Assembly: GCF_900129845.1 (NCBI RefSeq)
Contig: NZ_FQXB01000006.1
Span: 62,001 to 126,000, forward strand
Source: Cognatiyoonia sediminum
GTDB lineage: Bacteria > Pseudomonadota > Alphaproteobacteria > Rhodobacterales > Rhodobacteraceae
Direction: 5' to 3'
Length of the DNA stretch: 64,000 bases
A model generated the notes under the pieces. That model had not been told where the DNA came from. It saw only the letters and a list, made by a program, of their open reading frames with translations, and made no database searches. Position numbers and translations under genes: made by a program. Shown here piece after piece: positions 17,207 through 25,815 of the stretch; position 1 is the stretch's first letter, and each line of letters begins with the position of its first letter.

Positions 17207-18007
17207 ATGTCACAACAATCAATGGGCGTCCGCAGATTTGGGCGCGTCAATTGGATCGGTGTCGCCACGCTTATAGAGCGGGAAGTGAAACGCTTTATGA
17301 ACGTCTGGTCGCAAACCATCATGGCGCCTTTGATCAATGCGGGGCTGTTGTTGATGATCTTCACGATTGCCATCGGGCCGACCCGAGGCGAGGTGATGGG
17401 CGTTCCGTTCATGACGTTCCTTGTGCCCGGCATTCTGACCATGACAGTGATCCAAAATGCCTTTGCCAATACTTCGTCTTCAATCACCTCGGCTAAGATC
17501 GGCGGTAATATCGTGGATACGCTTATGCCGCCCTTGAATGCGGCTGAACTGTTAGTCGGCTATGTGACAGGTGCGGTCATAAGAGGGGTGATGTGTGCAA
17601 TCGTAATCGCTTTGGGAGGCTGGATTTTCCTTGGAGTGACGATTGAGAACCCGTTGTGGGTCGCAGCATTTGTTTTGCTCGGAACAATAATGATGGGTGG
17701 CTTGGGGTTGATAGCAGGTGTCTATGCGCAGAAATTCGATCAGCTCTCTGCGATCCAGAACTTTCTGGTCACACCGCTCGCCTTCCTATCCGGCACGTTT
17801 TATTCAATCGAGGCCTTGCCGCCTGCGCTTAACACGCTCTGCCACTTCAACCCATTCTTCTACATAATCGACGGGGTCCGGTTCGGCATGATCGGCGTCA
17901 GCGACAGCTCTCCCTGGGTCGGTCTTGTGGTCGTGTTGGCGGCGACGGCGGCGGTCTTGTGGCTCAACCTGCGCTGGCTCAGAAGTGGGTATCGCCTCAA
18001 GGCCTAG
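17207..18007 (+). CDS. ABC-2 type transporter permease
   Basis: A 266-residue inner-membrane permease with six predicted helices. It has the ABC-2 signature in the C-terminal half (FLVTPLAFLSGTFYSIEALPP followed by NPFFYIIDGVRFGMIG), resembling YadH/NodJ-like export permeases. The substrate is unknown; relatives move polysaccharides, lipids or drugs. No ATPase gene is adjacent, so its partner must be encoded elsewhere. The last 204 bp overlap the 3' end of the convergent gene at 17.8-18.5 kb, an unusually long antisense overlap. Confidence 0.87.
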   Translation: MSQQSMGVRRFGRVNWIGVATLIEREVKRFMNVWSQTIMAPLINAGLLLMIFTIAIGPTRGEVMGVPFMTFLVPGILTMTVIQNAFANTSSSITSAKIGGNIVDTLMPPLNAAELLVGYVTGAVIRGVMCAIVIALGGWIFLGVTIENPLWVAAFVLLGTIMMGGLGLIAGVYAQKFDQLSAIQNFLVTPLAFLSGTFYSIEALPPALNTLCHFNPFFYIIDGVRFGMIGVSDSSPWVGLVVVLAATAAVLWLNLRWLRSGYRLKA

Positions 18008-18487
18008 AAGCTCTGGTTCGGGTGTGGGTTCAGGTGTAGGCTCCGGCGGCGGTGCCTTTGAGACGACCCCTTCGGGCAGTGGATCTTTGATAGCGACACC
18101 TCTGTCTGCCATAACCTCGCTAAAGAGCTGAACAGACGGCAGATCGGCAGCGGACACAAACTCTTCAGCGCCGTTTTTGTAGACAAGGATCAAGTCACTG
18201 TCGTCGGTCCAATGCGTCATTCGGAAATGCGCAATATCGCTGATCGGAACCATCTTGGGATCCCGCCAAGCGGACAGCGTAACAAAACGGTCATCGACAC
18301 GCACCCCGGCAACAGGAAGGCGGGACAAAAACCAGATGATCATCACCGCCGTCAGCCCCCAAACCGCACCCAAGACCATCGGCGTTTGGCCTTGCGTGGC
18401 ATAGCCGATCAAAATGGCAATGCCCAATGCGGCAAACCATGAGATGTGGCGGCGGACGCCAAGACGGTATTCGTAGACCTCTTCCAT
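17804..18487 (-). CDS. membrane protein of unknown function with PH-like region
   Basis: About 227 residues from ATG 18487 (GGGAAACA upstream; a longer reading to 18520 is possible). Two hydrophobic helices (HISWFAALGIAILIGYA and PMVLGAVWGLTAVMIIWFL) are followed by a soluble beta-rich part (VRVDDRFVTLSAWRDPKMVPI) of bacterial PH-like appearance and a PEPTPEPTPEPE linker. The basic C-terminus from about residue 175 is read entirely antisense to the ABC permease. The real gene may once have ended earlier and lost its stop. Function unknown; the N-terminal two thirds look genuinely coding. Confidence 0.6.
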   Translation of the reverse strand: MEEVYEYRLGVRRHISWFAALGIAILIGYATQGQTPMVLGAVWGLTAVMIIWFLSRLPVAGVRVDDRFVTLSAWRDPKMVPISDIAHFRMTHWTDDSDLILVYKNGAEEFVSAADLPSVQLFSEVMADRGVAIKDPLPEGVVSKAPPPEPTPEPTPEPELLGLEAIPTSEPAQVEPQDRRRRRQHDHKTDPGRAVADADHAEPDPVDYVEEWVEVAERVKRRRQGLD

Positions 18488-18606
18488 TGTTTCCCAACTA
18501 GCTCTGCAATGCGTCATCAATTGGGCCGGATTTCGAAAAACTTTCGAACTTCCGTGAGGGAAAGAAAGGGGTTCACAAAGCTAAACCCTGCCTCTAAATA
18601 GCGCGC

Positions 18607-18648
18607 ATGAGCAAAACGATGACAAAATTGAACCGACGCCGACGCTAA
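18607..18648 (+). promoter_or_regulatory. possible arginine leader peptide upstream of argD
   Basis: A 13-codon ORF reading MSKTMTKLNRRRR, ending in four consecutive Arg codons (CGA CGC CGA CGC) then TAA. It lies about 100 bp before the argD-argF pair. Runs of codons for the pathway product just before a stop are typical of ribosome-mediated attenuation leaders. The intervening sequence contains a weak GC hairpin ending in GGGC near 18710-18735. No good Shine-Dalgarno is visible, which weakens the case. Confidence 0.35.
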
Positions 18649-18749
18649 TTGCGCCGCACGTCCGTCTATTCGTTTCTCTAACCCACCAAAATTGTTGACT
18701 TAGCCCCGCTGCTCCGGCACGTCTCGGGCTTCAAATTAAGGATGATCCG

Positions 18750-19913
18750 ATGATCTCTTCCGTTCTACCGACCTACAATCGCGCGCCGCTGACGTTTGTG
18801 TCCGGCGAAGGCTCTTGGCTGGTGGAGAAAGACGGTCGACGTTTTTTGGATTTCGGCGCCGGCATTGCGGTGAATGCGCTGGGTCATGCGCATCCTGTTT
18901 TGACCAAGGCGCTGACGGATCAAGCGGGGCAGGTTTGGCATCTGTCCAATCTCTATGAAATTCCGGCGCAAAAGCAGTTGGCCGACAAACTGGTCGATCT
19001 GACCTTTGCGGACACTGTGTTCTTCACCAATTCCGGCACGGAAAGCTGTGAATTGGCGGTGAAGATGGCGCGGAAATACTGGTTCGATAAAGGCGAAGAT
19101 CGCAGCGAAATCATTGCCTTTGAAGGGTCCTTCCACGGTCGATCTTCCGCGGGGATCGCCGCTGCTGGATCAGAGAAGATGACCAAAGGGTTTGGCCCTT
19201 TGTTGCCGGGATTCACCCATCTGCCGTTTGGTGACCACGATGTCCTAAACGCAGCCATTTCGGACAAAACAGCTGCCGTCTTGGTCGAGCCTGTGCAGGG
19301 CGAGGGCGGTATTCGTCCACTACCGGATGCGTGCCTTAAGGGATTGCGGGATCTGTGCGACGCACACGGCGTTCTGTTGATCCTTGACGAAGTACAATGC
19401 GGTGTCGGACGGACAGGCAAACTCTTTGCGCATGAATGGGCGGGGATTTCGCCTGACATCATGATGGTTGCCAAAGGCATCGGCGGGGGCTTCCCTCTTG
19501 GCGCGGTGCTGGCCACTGAAGACGCGGCCTCCGGTATGACGGCAGGCACACATGGGTCGACCTATGGCGGCAACCCATTGGGATGCGCTGTTGGCAATGC
19601 GGTGATCGACATCGTTACTGAGCCAAATTTCCTTGAGGAGGTGAACCGCAAGGCCGGACTTTTGCGTCAAAAGCTGGAAGGGCTTGTTGCCGATAATCCA
19701 GACGTTTTTGATAGCGTTCGAGGCTCTGGCCTGATGTTAGGACTAGTTTGCAAAGCAGCAAATACCGATGTCGTCGCGGCGGGGTACGCCCAAGAGCTTT
19801 TGACCGTGCCAGCCGCTGACAACACTGTTCGTTTGCTACCGCCGCTGAACCTTTCGGATGAAGAGTTGGGCGAGGCTGTCTCACGCCTCGACGCAGCTGC
19901 AAAGTCACTCTGA
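18750..19913 (+). CDS. argD: acetylornithine / ornithine aminotransferase
   Basis: A 387-residue class III PLP aminotransferase. ArgD converts N-acetylglutamate semialdehyde to N-acetylornithine in arginine synthesis. The sequence shows [20 protein letters not shown], the PLP-binding [13 protein letters not shown], and the lysine motif [29 protein letters not shown] at the C-terminus is standard. ATG at 18750 follows AAGGAT. argF begins 47 bp after its stop, so the two form an arginine operon. A 13-codon Arg-rich leader ORF lies upstream. Confidence 0.95.
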   Translation: MISSVLPTYNRAPLTFVSGEGSWLVEKDGRRFLDFGAGIAVNALGHAHPVLTKALTDQAGQVWHLSNLYEIPAQKQLADKLVDLTFADTVFFTNSGTESCELAVKMARKYWFDKGEDRSEIIAFEGSFHGRSSAGIAAAGSEKMTKGFGPLLPGFTHLPFGDHDVLNAAISDKTAAVLVEPVQGEGGIRPLPDACLKGLRDLCDAHGVLLILDEVQCGVGRTGKLFAHEWAGISPDIMMVAKGIGGGFPLGAVLATEDAASGMTAGTHGSTYGGNPLGCAVGNAVIDIVTEPNFLEEVNRKAGLLRQKLEGLVADNPDVFDSVRGSGLMLGLVCKAANTDVVAAGYAQELLTVPAADNTVRLLPPLNLSDEELGEAVSRLDAAAKSL

Positions 19914-19959
19914 ATTTAAGATGAATAACCGGCGGTTCGCGCCGCCTTTGAGGACTCCC

Positions 19960-20865
19960 ATGCCACATTTTTTGGATATTCACACAACGTCCCAATCCGA
20001 TTTGCGGACAATCATCGACAGCGCGCATTCAATGAAAACCGCGCGCAATGGCCGCCCAAAAGGGGCCAAGGACGATGACCAACCGCTTGCCGGCCATATG
20101 GTCGCGCTGATCTTTGAGAAGCCGTCAACACGGACGCGCATCTCCTTCGATGTGGGCGTGCGCCAATTGGGCGGTGAAACCATGGTCCTGTCCGGGGCCG
20201 ACATGCAGCTGGGTCACGGTGAAACCATCGCCGACACGGCCCGCGTTTTGTCGCGATATGTCGATCTGATCATGATGCGCACGTTTGAAGAAGACACGCT
20301 GCTGGAAATGGCGGAATACGCGTCGATCCCAGTGATCAACGGTCTGACGAACCGTACACATCCCTGTCAAATCATGGCTGATGTGATGACATTCGAAGAA
20401 CATCGCGGCCCGATCAAAGGTAAAAAAGTGGTCTGGTCCGGCGACGGCAATAACGTGTTCGCCAGCTTCGCCCATGCCGCGAAACAGTTCGACTTTGACC
20501 TTGTGTTCACGGGGCCAGAACCACTTGATCCCGAACCTGCGCTTGACGGACTTTATTCGACGGTACGCAACCCGCAAGAGGCCGTTGAAGGCGCGGATTT
20601 GGTTGTGACCGACACTTGGGTCAGTATGCACGATCCGCAATCGGCGCGCGAGCGTCGACATAACCAGCTGCGGGGATATCAGGTCAATGATGAGTTGATG
20701 AGCCACGCCAACGATGACGCGTTGTTCATGCATTGCTTGCCCGCCCACCGCGACGATGAGGCGACCTCATCTGTGATGGACGGCCCGCATTCCGTGATCT
20801 TTGATGAGGCTGAAAACCGACTTCACGCGCAAAAGGCGATTATGCGGCATTGTCTAGGGCTTTGA
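19960..20865 (+). CDS. argF: ornithine carbamoyltransferase
   Basis: A 301-residue transcarbamylase producing citrulline from ornithine and carbamoyl phosphate. The carbamoyl-phosphate motif [12 protein letters not shown] lies at about 53-64, followed by [19 protein letters not shown], the second-substrate region and the C-terminal [15 protein letters not shown] loop. The ATG at 19960 (GAGGA 7 nt upstream) gives the conserved MPHFLDIHT start. Earlier in-frame Met codons lie in or near argD and are not used here. It is co-directional with argD. The ornithine-specific HCLPA loop argues against aspartate carbamoyltransferase. Confidence 0.95.
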   Translation: MPHFLDIHTTSQSDLRTIIDSAHSMKTARNGRPKGAKDDDQPLAGHMVALIFEKPSTRTRISFDVGVRQLGGETMVLSGADMQLGHGETIADTARVLSRYVDLIMMRTFEEDTLLEMAEYASIPVINGLTNRTHPCQIMADVMTFEEHRGPIKGKKVVWSGDGNNVFASFAHAAKQFDFDLVFTGPEPLDPEPALDGLYSTVRNPQEAVEGADLVVTDTWVSMHDPQSARERRHNQLRGYQVNDELMSHANDDALFMHCLPAHRDDEATSSVMDGPHSVIFDEAENRLHAQKAIMRHCLGL

Positions 20866-20908
20866 GTTCTTTCGCCTTATTGGATTGAAGCACCGCGCTT
20901 AAGCTTTG

Positions 20909-21070
20909 CACTCGGATCGCCCTGCGATCCGGTTCGCGCCCGACCCCGCCCCCCAGGGCGGTCGCGAAGTTTCAAGGTTTGTTATAGATAAACACCTTTG
21001 CACGTTGCGGTGACGTCGGCGTAAGTTCAGAGCCACCCTCGGGATCGGGCGCGACCCTATCGTTGCGAAA
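20909..21070. repeat. dispersed structured intergenic repeat, copy 2
   Basis: Second copy of the element seen at 7.4 kb, between convergent argF and the Nudix gene. The 5' hairpin CGGATCGCCCTGCGATCCG is followed by arm GGTTCGCGCCCGACCCCG (20931-20948) and CCCAGGGCGG. A divergent centre follows, then the opposing arm CGGGATCGGGCGCGACCC at 21040-21057 and a conserved tail ATCGTTGCG. Ends are conserved and the centre differs from copy 1, as expected for a hairpin element under structural selection. Confidence 0.75.
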
Positions 21071-21096
21071 GGGGCTAAAGACATAAAGCCGCTCGA

Positions 21097-21546
21097 TCAA
21101 AGCTGGTCGAGCGCGTCTCTCATCCCGTCGTCATCGATAAGGTCTTTCGCCTCTTCAATGTCGACCCATTTACGGTCGCGTTTATTCGCCTCTGGAAAGC
21201 GTTTCTTGGTGTCGGTCACTTCAACCGCATAAACGTTTGTCTGACAGGCAATAGTGCGTCCGTCATCATACTTCTTTTCGCCGCGATAGCTGGCGAGGGG
21301 ATCATTCGCGACCTCGCCTGACTTCACTCCAGCTTCTTCCCAAGCCTCTTGCATAGCCGCCTGTGCGTCGGTCTTTCCGTCCATCGGCCAGCCCTTGGGG
21401 AATATCCAACGGCCATTGGAACTGGTGATGAGTAGCACCTTGCGGCCCGTCTTCGTTTCGCGATGACACAGGGCCGCCACCTGAGAAACAGGCGGTCGGA
21501 AATAGGATTTTGCCTCCGCAAACGCGGATTTAAGTTGAGCAATCAT
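21097..21546 (-). CDS. Nudix hydrolase
   Basis: A 149-residue NUDIX-domain pyrophosphohydrolase. The Nudix box is GWPMDGKTDAQAAMQEAWEE followed by AGV (G-x5-E-like with the REUxEE element as QEAWEE). Upstream GRKVLLITSSNGRWIFPKG is typical of the DIPP-like subgroup that cleaves diphosphoinositol or nucleoside polyphosphates. The ATG at 21546 gives a conventional start with AGG upstream; a longer frame to 21594 crosses the DnaA-box region. Substrate unknown. Confidence 0.87.
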   Translation of the reverse strand: MIAQLKSAFAEAKSYFRPPVSQVAALCHRETKTGRKVLLITSSNGRWIFPKGWPMDGKTDAQAAMQEAWEEAGVKSGEVANDPLASYRGEKKYDDGRTIACQTNVYAVEVTDTKKRFPEANKRDRKWVDIEEAKDLIDDDGMRDALDQL

Positions 21547-21577
21547 AAAGATACCTGCCGGTTCTTTTTTGTTGTAT

Positions 21578-21607
21578 TGTGGATAACTTAACAAAATCTG
21601 TGGATAA
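21578..21607. promoter_or_regulatory. two perfect DnaA boxes
   Basis: TGTGGATAA occurs at 21578-21586 and again at 21599-21607. Both are exact reverse complements of the consensus DnaA box TTATCCACA, in the same orientation and 21 bp apart (two helical turns). They lie just upstream of the Nudix gene and 33 bp after the hrpB stop. This spacing fits cooperative DnaA binding, either autonomous titration or regulation of the Nudix gene. Confidence 0.5.
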
Positions 21608-21639
21608 ATTCAATTCACGCGACGTGACGTCTTTGTCAG

Positions 21640-24030
21640 CTATGATTTCCGCCGCTTCGCCCGCAGCGTTGGATCGGCCTGCGTCGGATCCTCAGGCCAC
21701 GGATGTTTCGGGTAGCGTCCGCGCATATCCCGCCTGACATCGGCGTAGGACGTGGCCCAAAAGCCCGGAATGTCTTGTGTCGTTTGAACAGGTTTTTGAC
21801 CGGGCGACAGCAATGTCACGCGCAAAGGGGTTTTGCCAACGGTCGGGTGCGTTGTCTGTCCAAACATCTCTTGCAATCGCAAGGTGATTTCCGGCGCCGG
21901 TCCGCTATAGTCGATCGGAATGTCGCGCCCCAAGGGCGTGGTAAAATGCGCAGGTGCGTCTGCGTCCAAACGCTGCATCTGCGTCCAATCCAGCATCGCG
22001 CGCAGGGCAGGGAGGATATCAAAACCCTTCCACTCCTCTGCTGTGCGTACGCGGCCCAAATGGGGCAAAAGCCACTCCTCCAGCCTCTCCAATAAGGCCT
22101 GATCTGACATGTCGGGCAAACCTTCAACCAAGGCTACCCGTGCCCGAAACCGTTCCGCCGCAGGAGAGGGGCGCAACCCCATCTGCCGCACACCGTCCAA
22201 CATGGCGCGGGCCACTTCGTCTTCAGCGACATCCTTCCAGACCCGATCCTGCAGCACCAAGGCGTCAAACACCTCTTGCTGACGCGCCAAGATGCGCCCG
22301 TCACGCCGTGACCACCTGCACACGCCGCGCCACGTGATCGCATCGCCATAGACTTCGCGCAGCTCATTCTCCGTCAAATGCGCCGCCAGCCGAACCTTTG
22401 CCTCGCGCGCATCCCCGTCTAACGCGCAAGCAACGATCAACCGTTGACCGGCCAAGCCATCGGCCGCGTCCAGAACCGCGCCCTTGCCACCCGACAACAC
22501 ATAGCGCGGATCATCGCCCTTGCGCCGCAACCCGATCCGATCCGGAAAGGCGAGGGCAAGCTGTTGGCCAACGGTCAAATCCGTTTCCGCCCCCGCGAGC
22601 TTGCGAAACCGCTTCGCATCCTCCGCAATCGCCCGAAACCGCGCATCATTGCTCGCCATAGCCTTCAGCCGCGTGGTGATATCTGCATCACCGCCCTGCA
22701 TCGGATCGCGATGACTGAGCAATGCAGCCAATTCGGCAGCACTTGGGCCGCCCTTCACCAACATATGCGCCAATCGTGGGTGCAGCGGCATCTGCGCCAC
22801 CTTGCGCCCATGATCGGTGATCCGCCCGTTGCTCAATGCGTCCAACCGGGCCAAAAGTGCGCGGCCCTCTTCCAACCCCTGTGCCGGCGGTTGCGTTAGA
22901 AACGCCAAAGCGCTTGGCTCCGCCCCCCATTGCGCCAGCTCCAACGCAAGACCTGTCAAATCCGCCGTCTCAATCTCTGCAGGCGGGAAAGCGGGCAAAG
23001 CCCCGTCCTCCGCTCGCGCCCAAAGCCGGTAGCATATGCCTTCCGCCACGCGCCCCGCGCGCCCCGCGCGCTGGGTGGCCTCCGCTCGGCTGACAGCTTC
23101 CGTCACCAGTCGAGACATGCCAGAACGCGGATCAAACCGTGCCCGCCGCGCGCGGCCAGTGTCGACAACCACGCGAATGTCCTCGATGGTCAAAGAGGTT
23201 TCCGCAATCGACGTCGCCAAAACCACCTTTCGCTTCTCGCCTTTCAACGGCCGGATCGCACGGCGCTGCTCGGCAAATGGCATGGCGCCATAAAGCGGCA
23301 AAACCTCGCAATCTTTAGACGCACGCAACTGATCCTGAACCGCACGAATTTCACCCGCTCCGGGCAAAAACACCAAAACGCCGCCTGCGGACTCTTCCAA
23401 GGCTCGCTCAACCAAATCCACGGAGCGCCACACAAAATCCCGCCACCCGCCAAGCTTGCCCACAGGACGATCAAGCCACCTCACATCAACGTCAAACGCA
23501 CGGCCCTCCGAGGTCACCGCCGGCGCGCCTTCCAACAATTCTGCCACAGGCCCCGCATCCAGCGTCGCCGACATCACTAGCACCGCTAAATCCTCCCGCA
23601 GCGCTTGCCGGACCTCCCAAACCAAAGCGAGGCCAAGATCGGCATTCAAAGACCGCTCGTGAAATTCGTCAAAGATTACAACGCCGACACCGTCCAAAGA
23701 CGGATCGCTCTGAACCATGCGGGTTAGTATACCCTCGGTCACAACCTCAATGCGCCGACCGGCCACACTGTCGCCGCGCATCCGGTAGCCAACGGTTTCA
23801 CCAACACGCTCATCCAGCTGTTCGGCCAACCGTTCCGCCGCAGCACGCGCCGCCAGTCGCCGCGGCTCCAACATGATAATCTTTTTATCCGTCAGCCCGG
23901 CATCCAAGAGGGCCAAAGGTACGCGCGTGGTCTTCCCCGCACCCGGCGGCGCCTGCAACACAGCGCGCCCCGCATCCCGCAACGCCGCAACCACCTGCGG
24001 CAGAACATCTTCTATTGGCAAACCAGACAT
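21640..24030 (-). CDS. hrpB: ATP-dependent helicase HrpB
   Basis: A 796-residue DEAH-type RNA helicase. Walker A APPGAGKTTRVPLALL is near residues 28-43, and the DEAH box appears as DEFHERS, followed by MSATLDAGP (motif III) and the C-terminal motifs TSIAETSLTIEDIRVVVDTG and QRAGRAGR (motif VI). Downstream winged-helix/ratchet regions and the HrpB-specific C-terminal domain with TRDIPGFWATSY-like sequence match the family. The ATG at 24030 begins MSGLPIEDVLPQVV as in homologs. Its cellular role (RNA processing) is poorly defined. Confidence 0.93.
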   Translation of the reverse strand: MSGLPIEDVLPQVVAALRDAGRAVLQAPPGAGKTTRVPLALLDAGLTDKKIIMLEPRRLAARAAAERLAEQLDERVGETVGYRMRGDSVAGRRIEVVTEGILTRMVQSDPSLDGVGVVIFDEFHERSLNADLGLALVWEVRQALREDLAVLVMSATLDAGPVAELLEGAPAVTSEGRAFDVDVRWLDRPVGKLGGWRDFVWRSVDLVERALEESAGGVLVFLPGAGEIRAVQDQLRASKDCEVLPLYGAMPFAEQRRAIRPLKGEKRKVVLATSIAETSLTIEDIRVVVDTGRARRARFDPRSGMSRLVTEAVSRAEATQRAGRAGRVAEGICYRLWARAEDGALPAFPPAEIETADLTGLALELAQWGAEPSALAFLTQPPAQGLEEGRALLARLDALSNGRITDHGRKVAQMPLHPRLAHMLVKGGPSAAELAALLSHRDPMQGGDADITTRLKAMASNDARFRAIAEDAKRFRKLAGAETDLTVGQQLALAFPDRIGLRRKGDDPRYVLSGGKGAVLDAADGLAGQRLIVACALDGDAREAKVRLAAHLTENELREVYGDAITWRGVCRWSRRDGRILARQQEVFDALVLQDRVWKDVAEDEVARAMLDGVRQMGLRPSPAAERFRARVALVEGLPDMSDQALLERLEEWLLPHLGRVRTAEEWKGFDILPALRAMLDWTQMQRLDADAPAHFTTPLGRDIPIDYSGPAPEITLRLQEMFGQTTHPTVGKTPLRVTLLSPGQKPVQTTQDIPGFWATSYADVRRDMRGRYPKHPWPEDPTQADPTLRAKRRKS

Positions 24031-24080
24031 AGGCACATATCGCCCCGACTGCCCCCAACAGGCAACCTCATTCTCCTTTG

Positions 24081-24104
24081 AGCAAAAATACCTCCGCCGG
24101 AGGC
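24081..24104. repeat. roseobacter-type palindromic motif (CCTCCGCCGGAGG)
   Basis: CCTCCGCCGGAGG with AAAAATA before it reads on the minus strand as CCTCCGGCGGAGGTATTTTT. A related sequence, CCTCCGAGGTATTTTGGGC, is at 44795-44813. Motifs of this type are scattered through Rhodobacteraceae genomes between genes. Here it sits between rpmB's terminator and hrpB. Confidence 0.5.
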
Positions 24105-24105
24105 A

Positions 24106-24140
24106 CAAAAAAGCCCCGGGCGCCGAAGGCGGCCGGGGCC
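24106..24140 (-). terminator. intrinsic terminator of rpmB
   Basis: On the minus strand GGCCCCGGCCGCC, a TTCG loop, then GGCGCCCGGGGC runs into TTTTTT. It sits 23 bp after the rpmB stop. The long GC stem, UUCG-type loop and T-run make this a strong rho-independent terminator separating rpmB from hrpB. Confidence 0.88.
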
Positions 24141-24162
24141 AAATCTCTCAAGGAAGCGCTGC

Positions 24163-24447
24163 TTAGGCAGCCGTCGCCTTGGCGATCTCTTTCTTCACTT
24201 TCAAAGCGTTTGGAGACAGCTCAGCATCTTTCGCTTTCGCCAAATACGCGTCCAAACCACCACGGTGGTCGACAGAGCGCAAAGCCGCGTTGGAAATACG
24301 GAACTTGAACGTTCGACCCAGTGCTTCAGACTGCAAAGACACATCCTGCAGGTTTGGCAAGAAACGGCGCTTTGTTTTGTTGTTGGCGTGGCTGACATTG
24401 TTGCCAGACATTGGGCCCTTACCTGTAAGCTCGCAACGGCGCGACAT
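24163..24447 (-). CDS. rpmB: 50S ribosomal protein L28
   Basis: A 94-residue basic ribosomal protein of the large subunit. The N-terminus [20 protein letters not shown] and the following [13 protein letters not shown] are diagnostic of L28, and the C-terminal [24 protein letters not shown] extension matches alphaproteobacterial members. The ATG at 24447 (GGAAG upstream) is used; a longer frame to 24537 adds an unrelated leader. The zinc-ligand pattern is not obvious beyond C5. Monocistronic with a strong terminator. Confidence 0.96.
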   Translation of the reverse strand: MSRRCELTGKGPMSGNNVSHANNKTKRRFLPNLQDVSLQSEALGRTFKFRISNAALRSVDHRGGLDAYLAKAKDAELSPNALKVKKEIAKATAA

Positions 24448-24631
24448 GATCATCTTCCTTCGTCTATATGAGGCGTCCACCGACCCATACGGGGGGACAT
24501 CCATCAACGGGTGAGCGGCCCCATCGTCCGAGGCCATGAATTCGGTTCGCGCCAGATAGGAGGATTCCTCACGCCGGTCAAGGGACTTTGACCCAAAATG
24601 ACGTATGGAACGTAAGTTCCATGCAATTGAG

Positions 24632-25609
24632 TCAGAGTTTCCTTATCACATCCGCCGCCGCCGCCGTGGCAGAGATAGCGCCACGCGCCACTTCATCCTC
24701 CATCATCGCGATATGCGCGCGTATTTCAGGATCGCGGTGCAGCCGTTCGAGCAGCTGAATATGGACCTCTTCACTGAACCAATAGCGCGCCTGATCCGTG
24801 CGGGTTCTGTCCCATACCCCTTGGGTTCGCCGCCATGCCATCAACTCTGACATGGCCTCCCAAGCCTCTTGCAGGCGATCCGCTTCGAGCGCGGAAACGG
24901 TCAGCGCCTTGGGGAAGCCATCGGGGTCTTGCGGGCGTTTGCGCAGCAATCGCAACGCACCGGCGTAATCGGCATAGGTTCGCAAAGCTTGCGGTTTCAA
25001 ATCGCCATCAGCTTTGTTGACCAAAATCAGATCGGCAATCTCCATGATCCCGCGCTTGACGCCCTGCAACTCATCCCCGCCCGCGGGGGCCAACAGCAAC
25101 AAGAACAGATCAGACATCTGCGCCACAACCGTTTCCGATTGCCCGACGCCGACTGTCTCGATCAGCACAATGTCGTATCCCGCGGCCTCGCAGAGTGCCA
25201 CGGCTTCTCGGGTACGGCGTGCGACACCGCCCAGTTGCGATTGGCTGGGGGAAGGGCGGATGAACGCCTTCGGATCGCGTGAGAGCAAATCCATGCGGGT
25301 TTTATCCCCGAGGATCGACCCGCCAGAACGGGCAGACGAGGGGTCCACCGCCAGAACGGCAACAGTTTTGCCCATGCCCGTCAGCATGAGGCCAAAGCTC
25401 TCAATAAAGGTCGATTTTCCAACGCCGGGCGTGCCAGAAAGGCCAATCCGCAATGCTTGCCGGTCTGAACCCGAGGCCTGCAACAGGTCCAAGGCTTGCG
25501 CGCGATGATCCTCGCGCCCGCTTTCCACAAGCGTGATCGCCCGCGCCAGCGCACGGCGATTGCCGGTTCTAATCTGTTCTGCCAGTTCTTTGATCTTGTC
25601 CGATGCCAT
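24632..25609 (-). CDS. meaB: methylmalonyl-CoA mutase-associated GTPase MeaB
   Basis: A 325-residue G3E-family GTPase (MeaB/ArgK) that protects and gates cobalamin loading of methylmalonyl-CoA mutase. Walker A is GTPGVGKST (59-67), followed by [20 protein letters not shown], Walker B/switch [12 protein letters not shown], and the base-recognition motif NKADGD. The ATG at 25609 gives [25 protein letters not shown], typical for MeaB. The mutase itself is not in the window, but propionyl-CoA synthetase at 42.8 kb belongs to the same pathway. A repeat element lies immediately upstream. Confidence 0.94.
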   Translation of the reverse strand: MASDKIKELAEQIRTGNRRALARAITLVESGREDHRAQALDLLQASGSDRQALRIGLSGTPGVGKSTFIESFGLMLTGMGKTVAVLAVDPSSARSGGSILGDKTRMDLLSRDPKAFIRPSPSQSQLGGVARRTREAVALCEAAGYDIVLIETVGVGQSETVVAQMSDLFLLLLAPAGGDELQGVKRGIMEIADLILVNKADGDLKPQALRTYADYAGALRLLRKRPQDPDGFPKALTVSALEADRLQEAWEAMSELMAWRRTQGVWDRTRTDQARYWFSEEVHIQLLERLHRDPEIRAHIAMMEDEVARGAISATAAAADVIRKL

Positions 25610-25645
25610 GCAGGCGTTCTGCCGAGTCTCATCTGACAAGTCTAG

Positions 25646-25798
25646 TCCGGATCGCTTGCGGTCCGTTCGCGCCCGCCCCCGCCCCCCAGGGCGGGCGCGA
25701 ATGAGCATGGTCAGTTTCTAATTGAACCCTCTGCACTTTGCCGAGCACTCTGCACAAACTCCGAGCCGCCCTCGGTATCGGGCGCGAACCTGCTGTTG
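25646..25798. repeat. dispersed structured intergenic repeat, copy 3
   Basis: Third copy, between the co-directional cobB and meaB genes. It begins with CCGGATCGCTTGCGGTCCG. The arm CGTTCGCGCCCGCCCCCG (25664-25681) is followed by CCCAGGGCGGGCGCGAA. A different centre leads to the opposing arm CTCGGTATCGGGCGCGAACC at 25771-25790. Unlike the other copies it is not between convergent genes, so it cannot be only a bidirectional terminator. Confidence 0.72.
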
Positions 25799-25815
25799 TA
25801 CCAGACCCCAGACCT

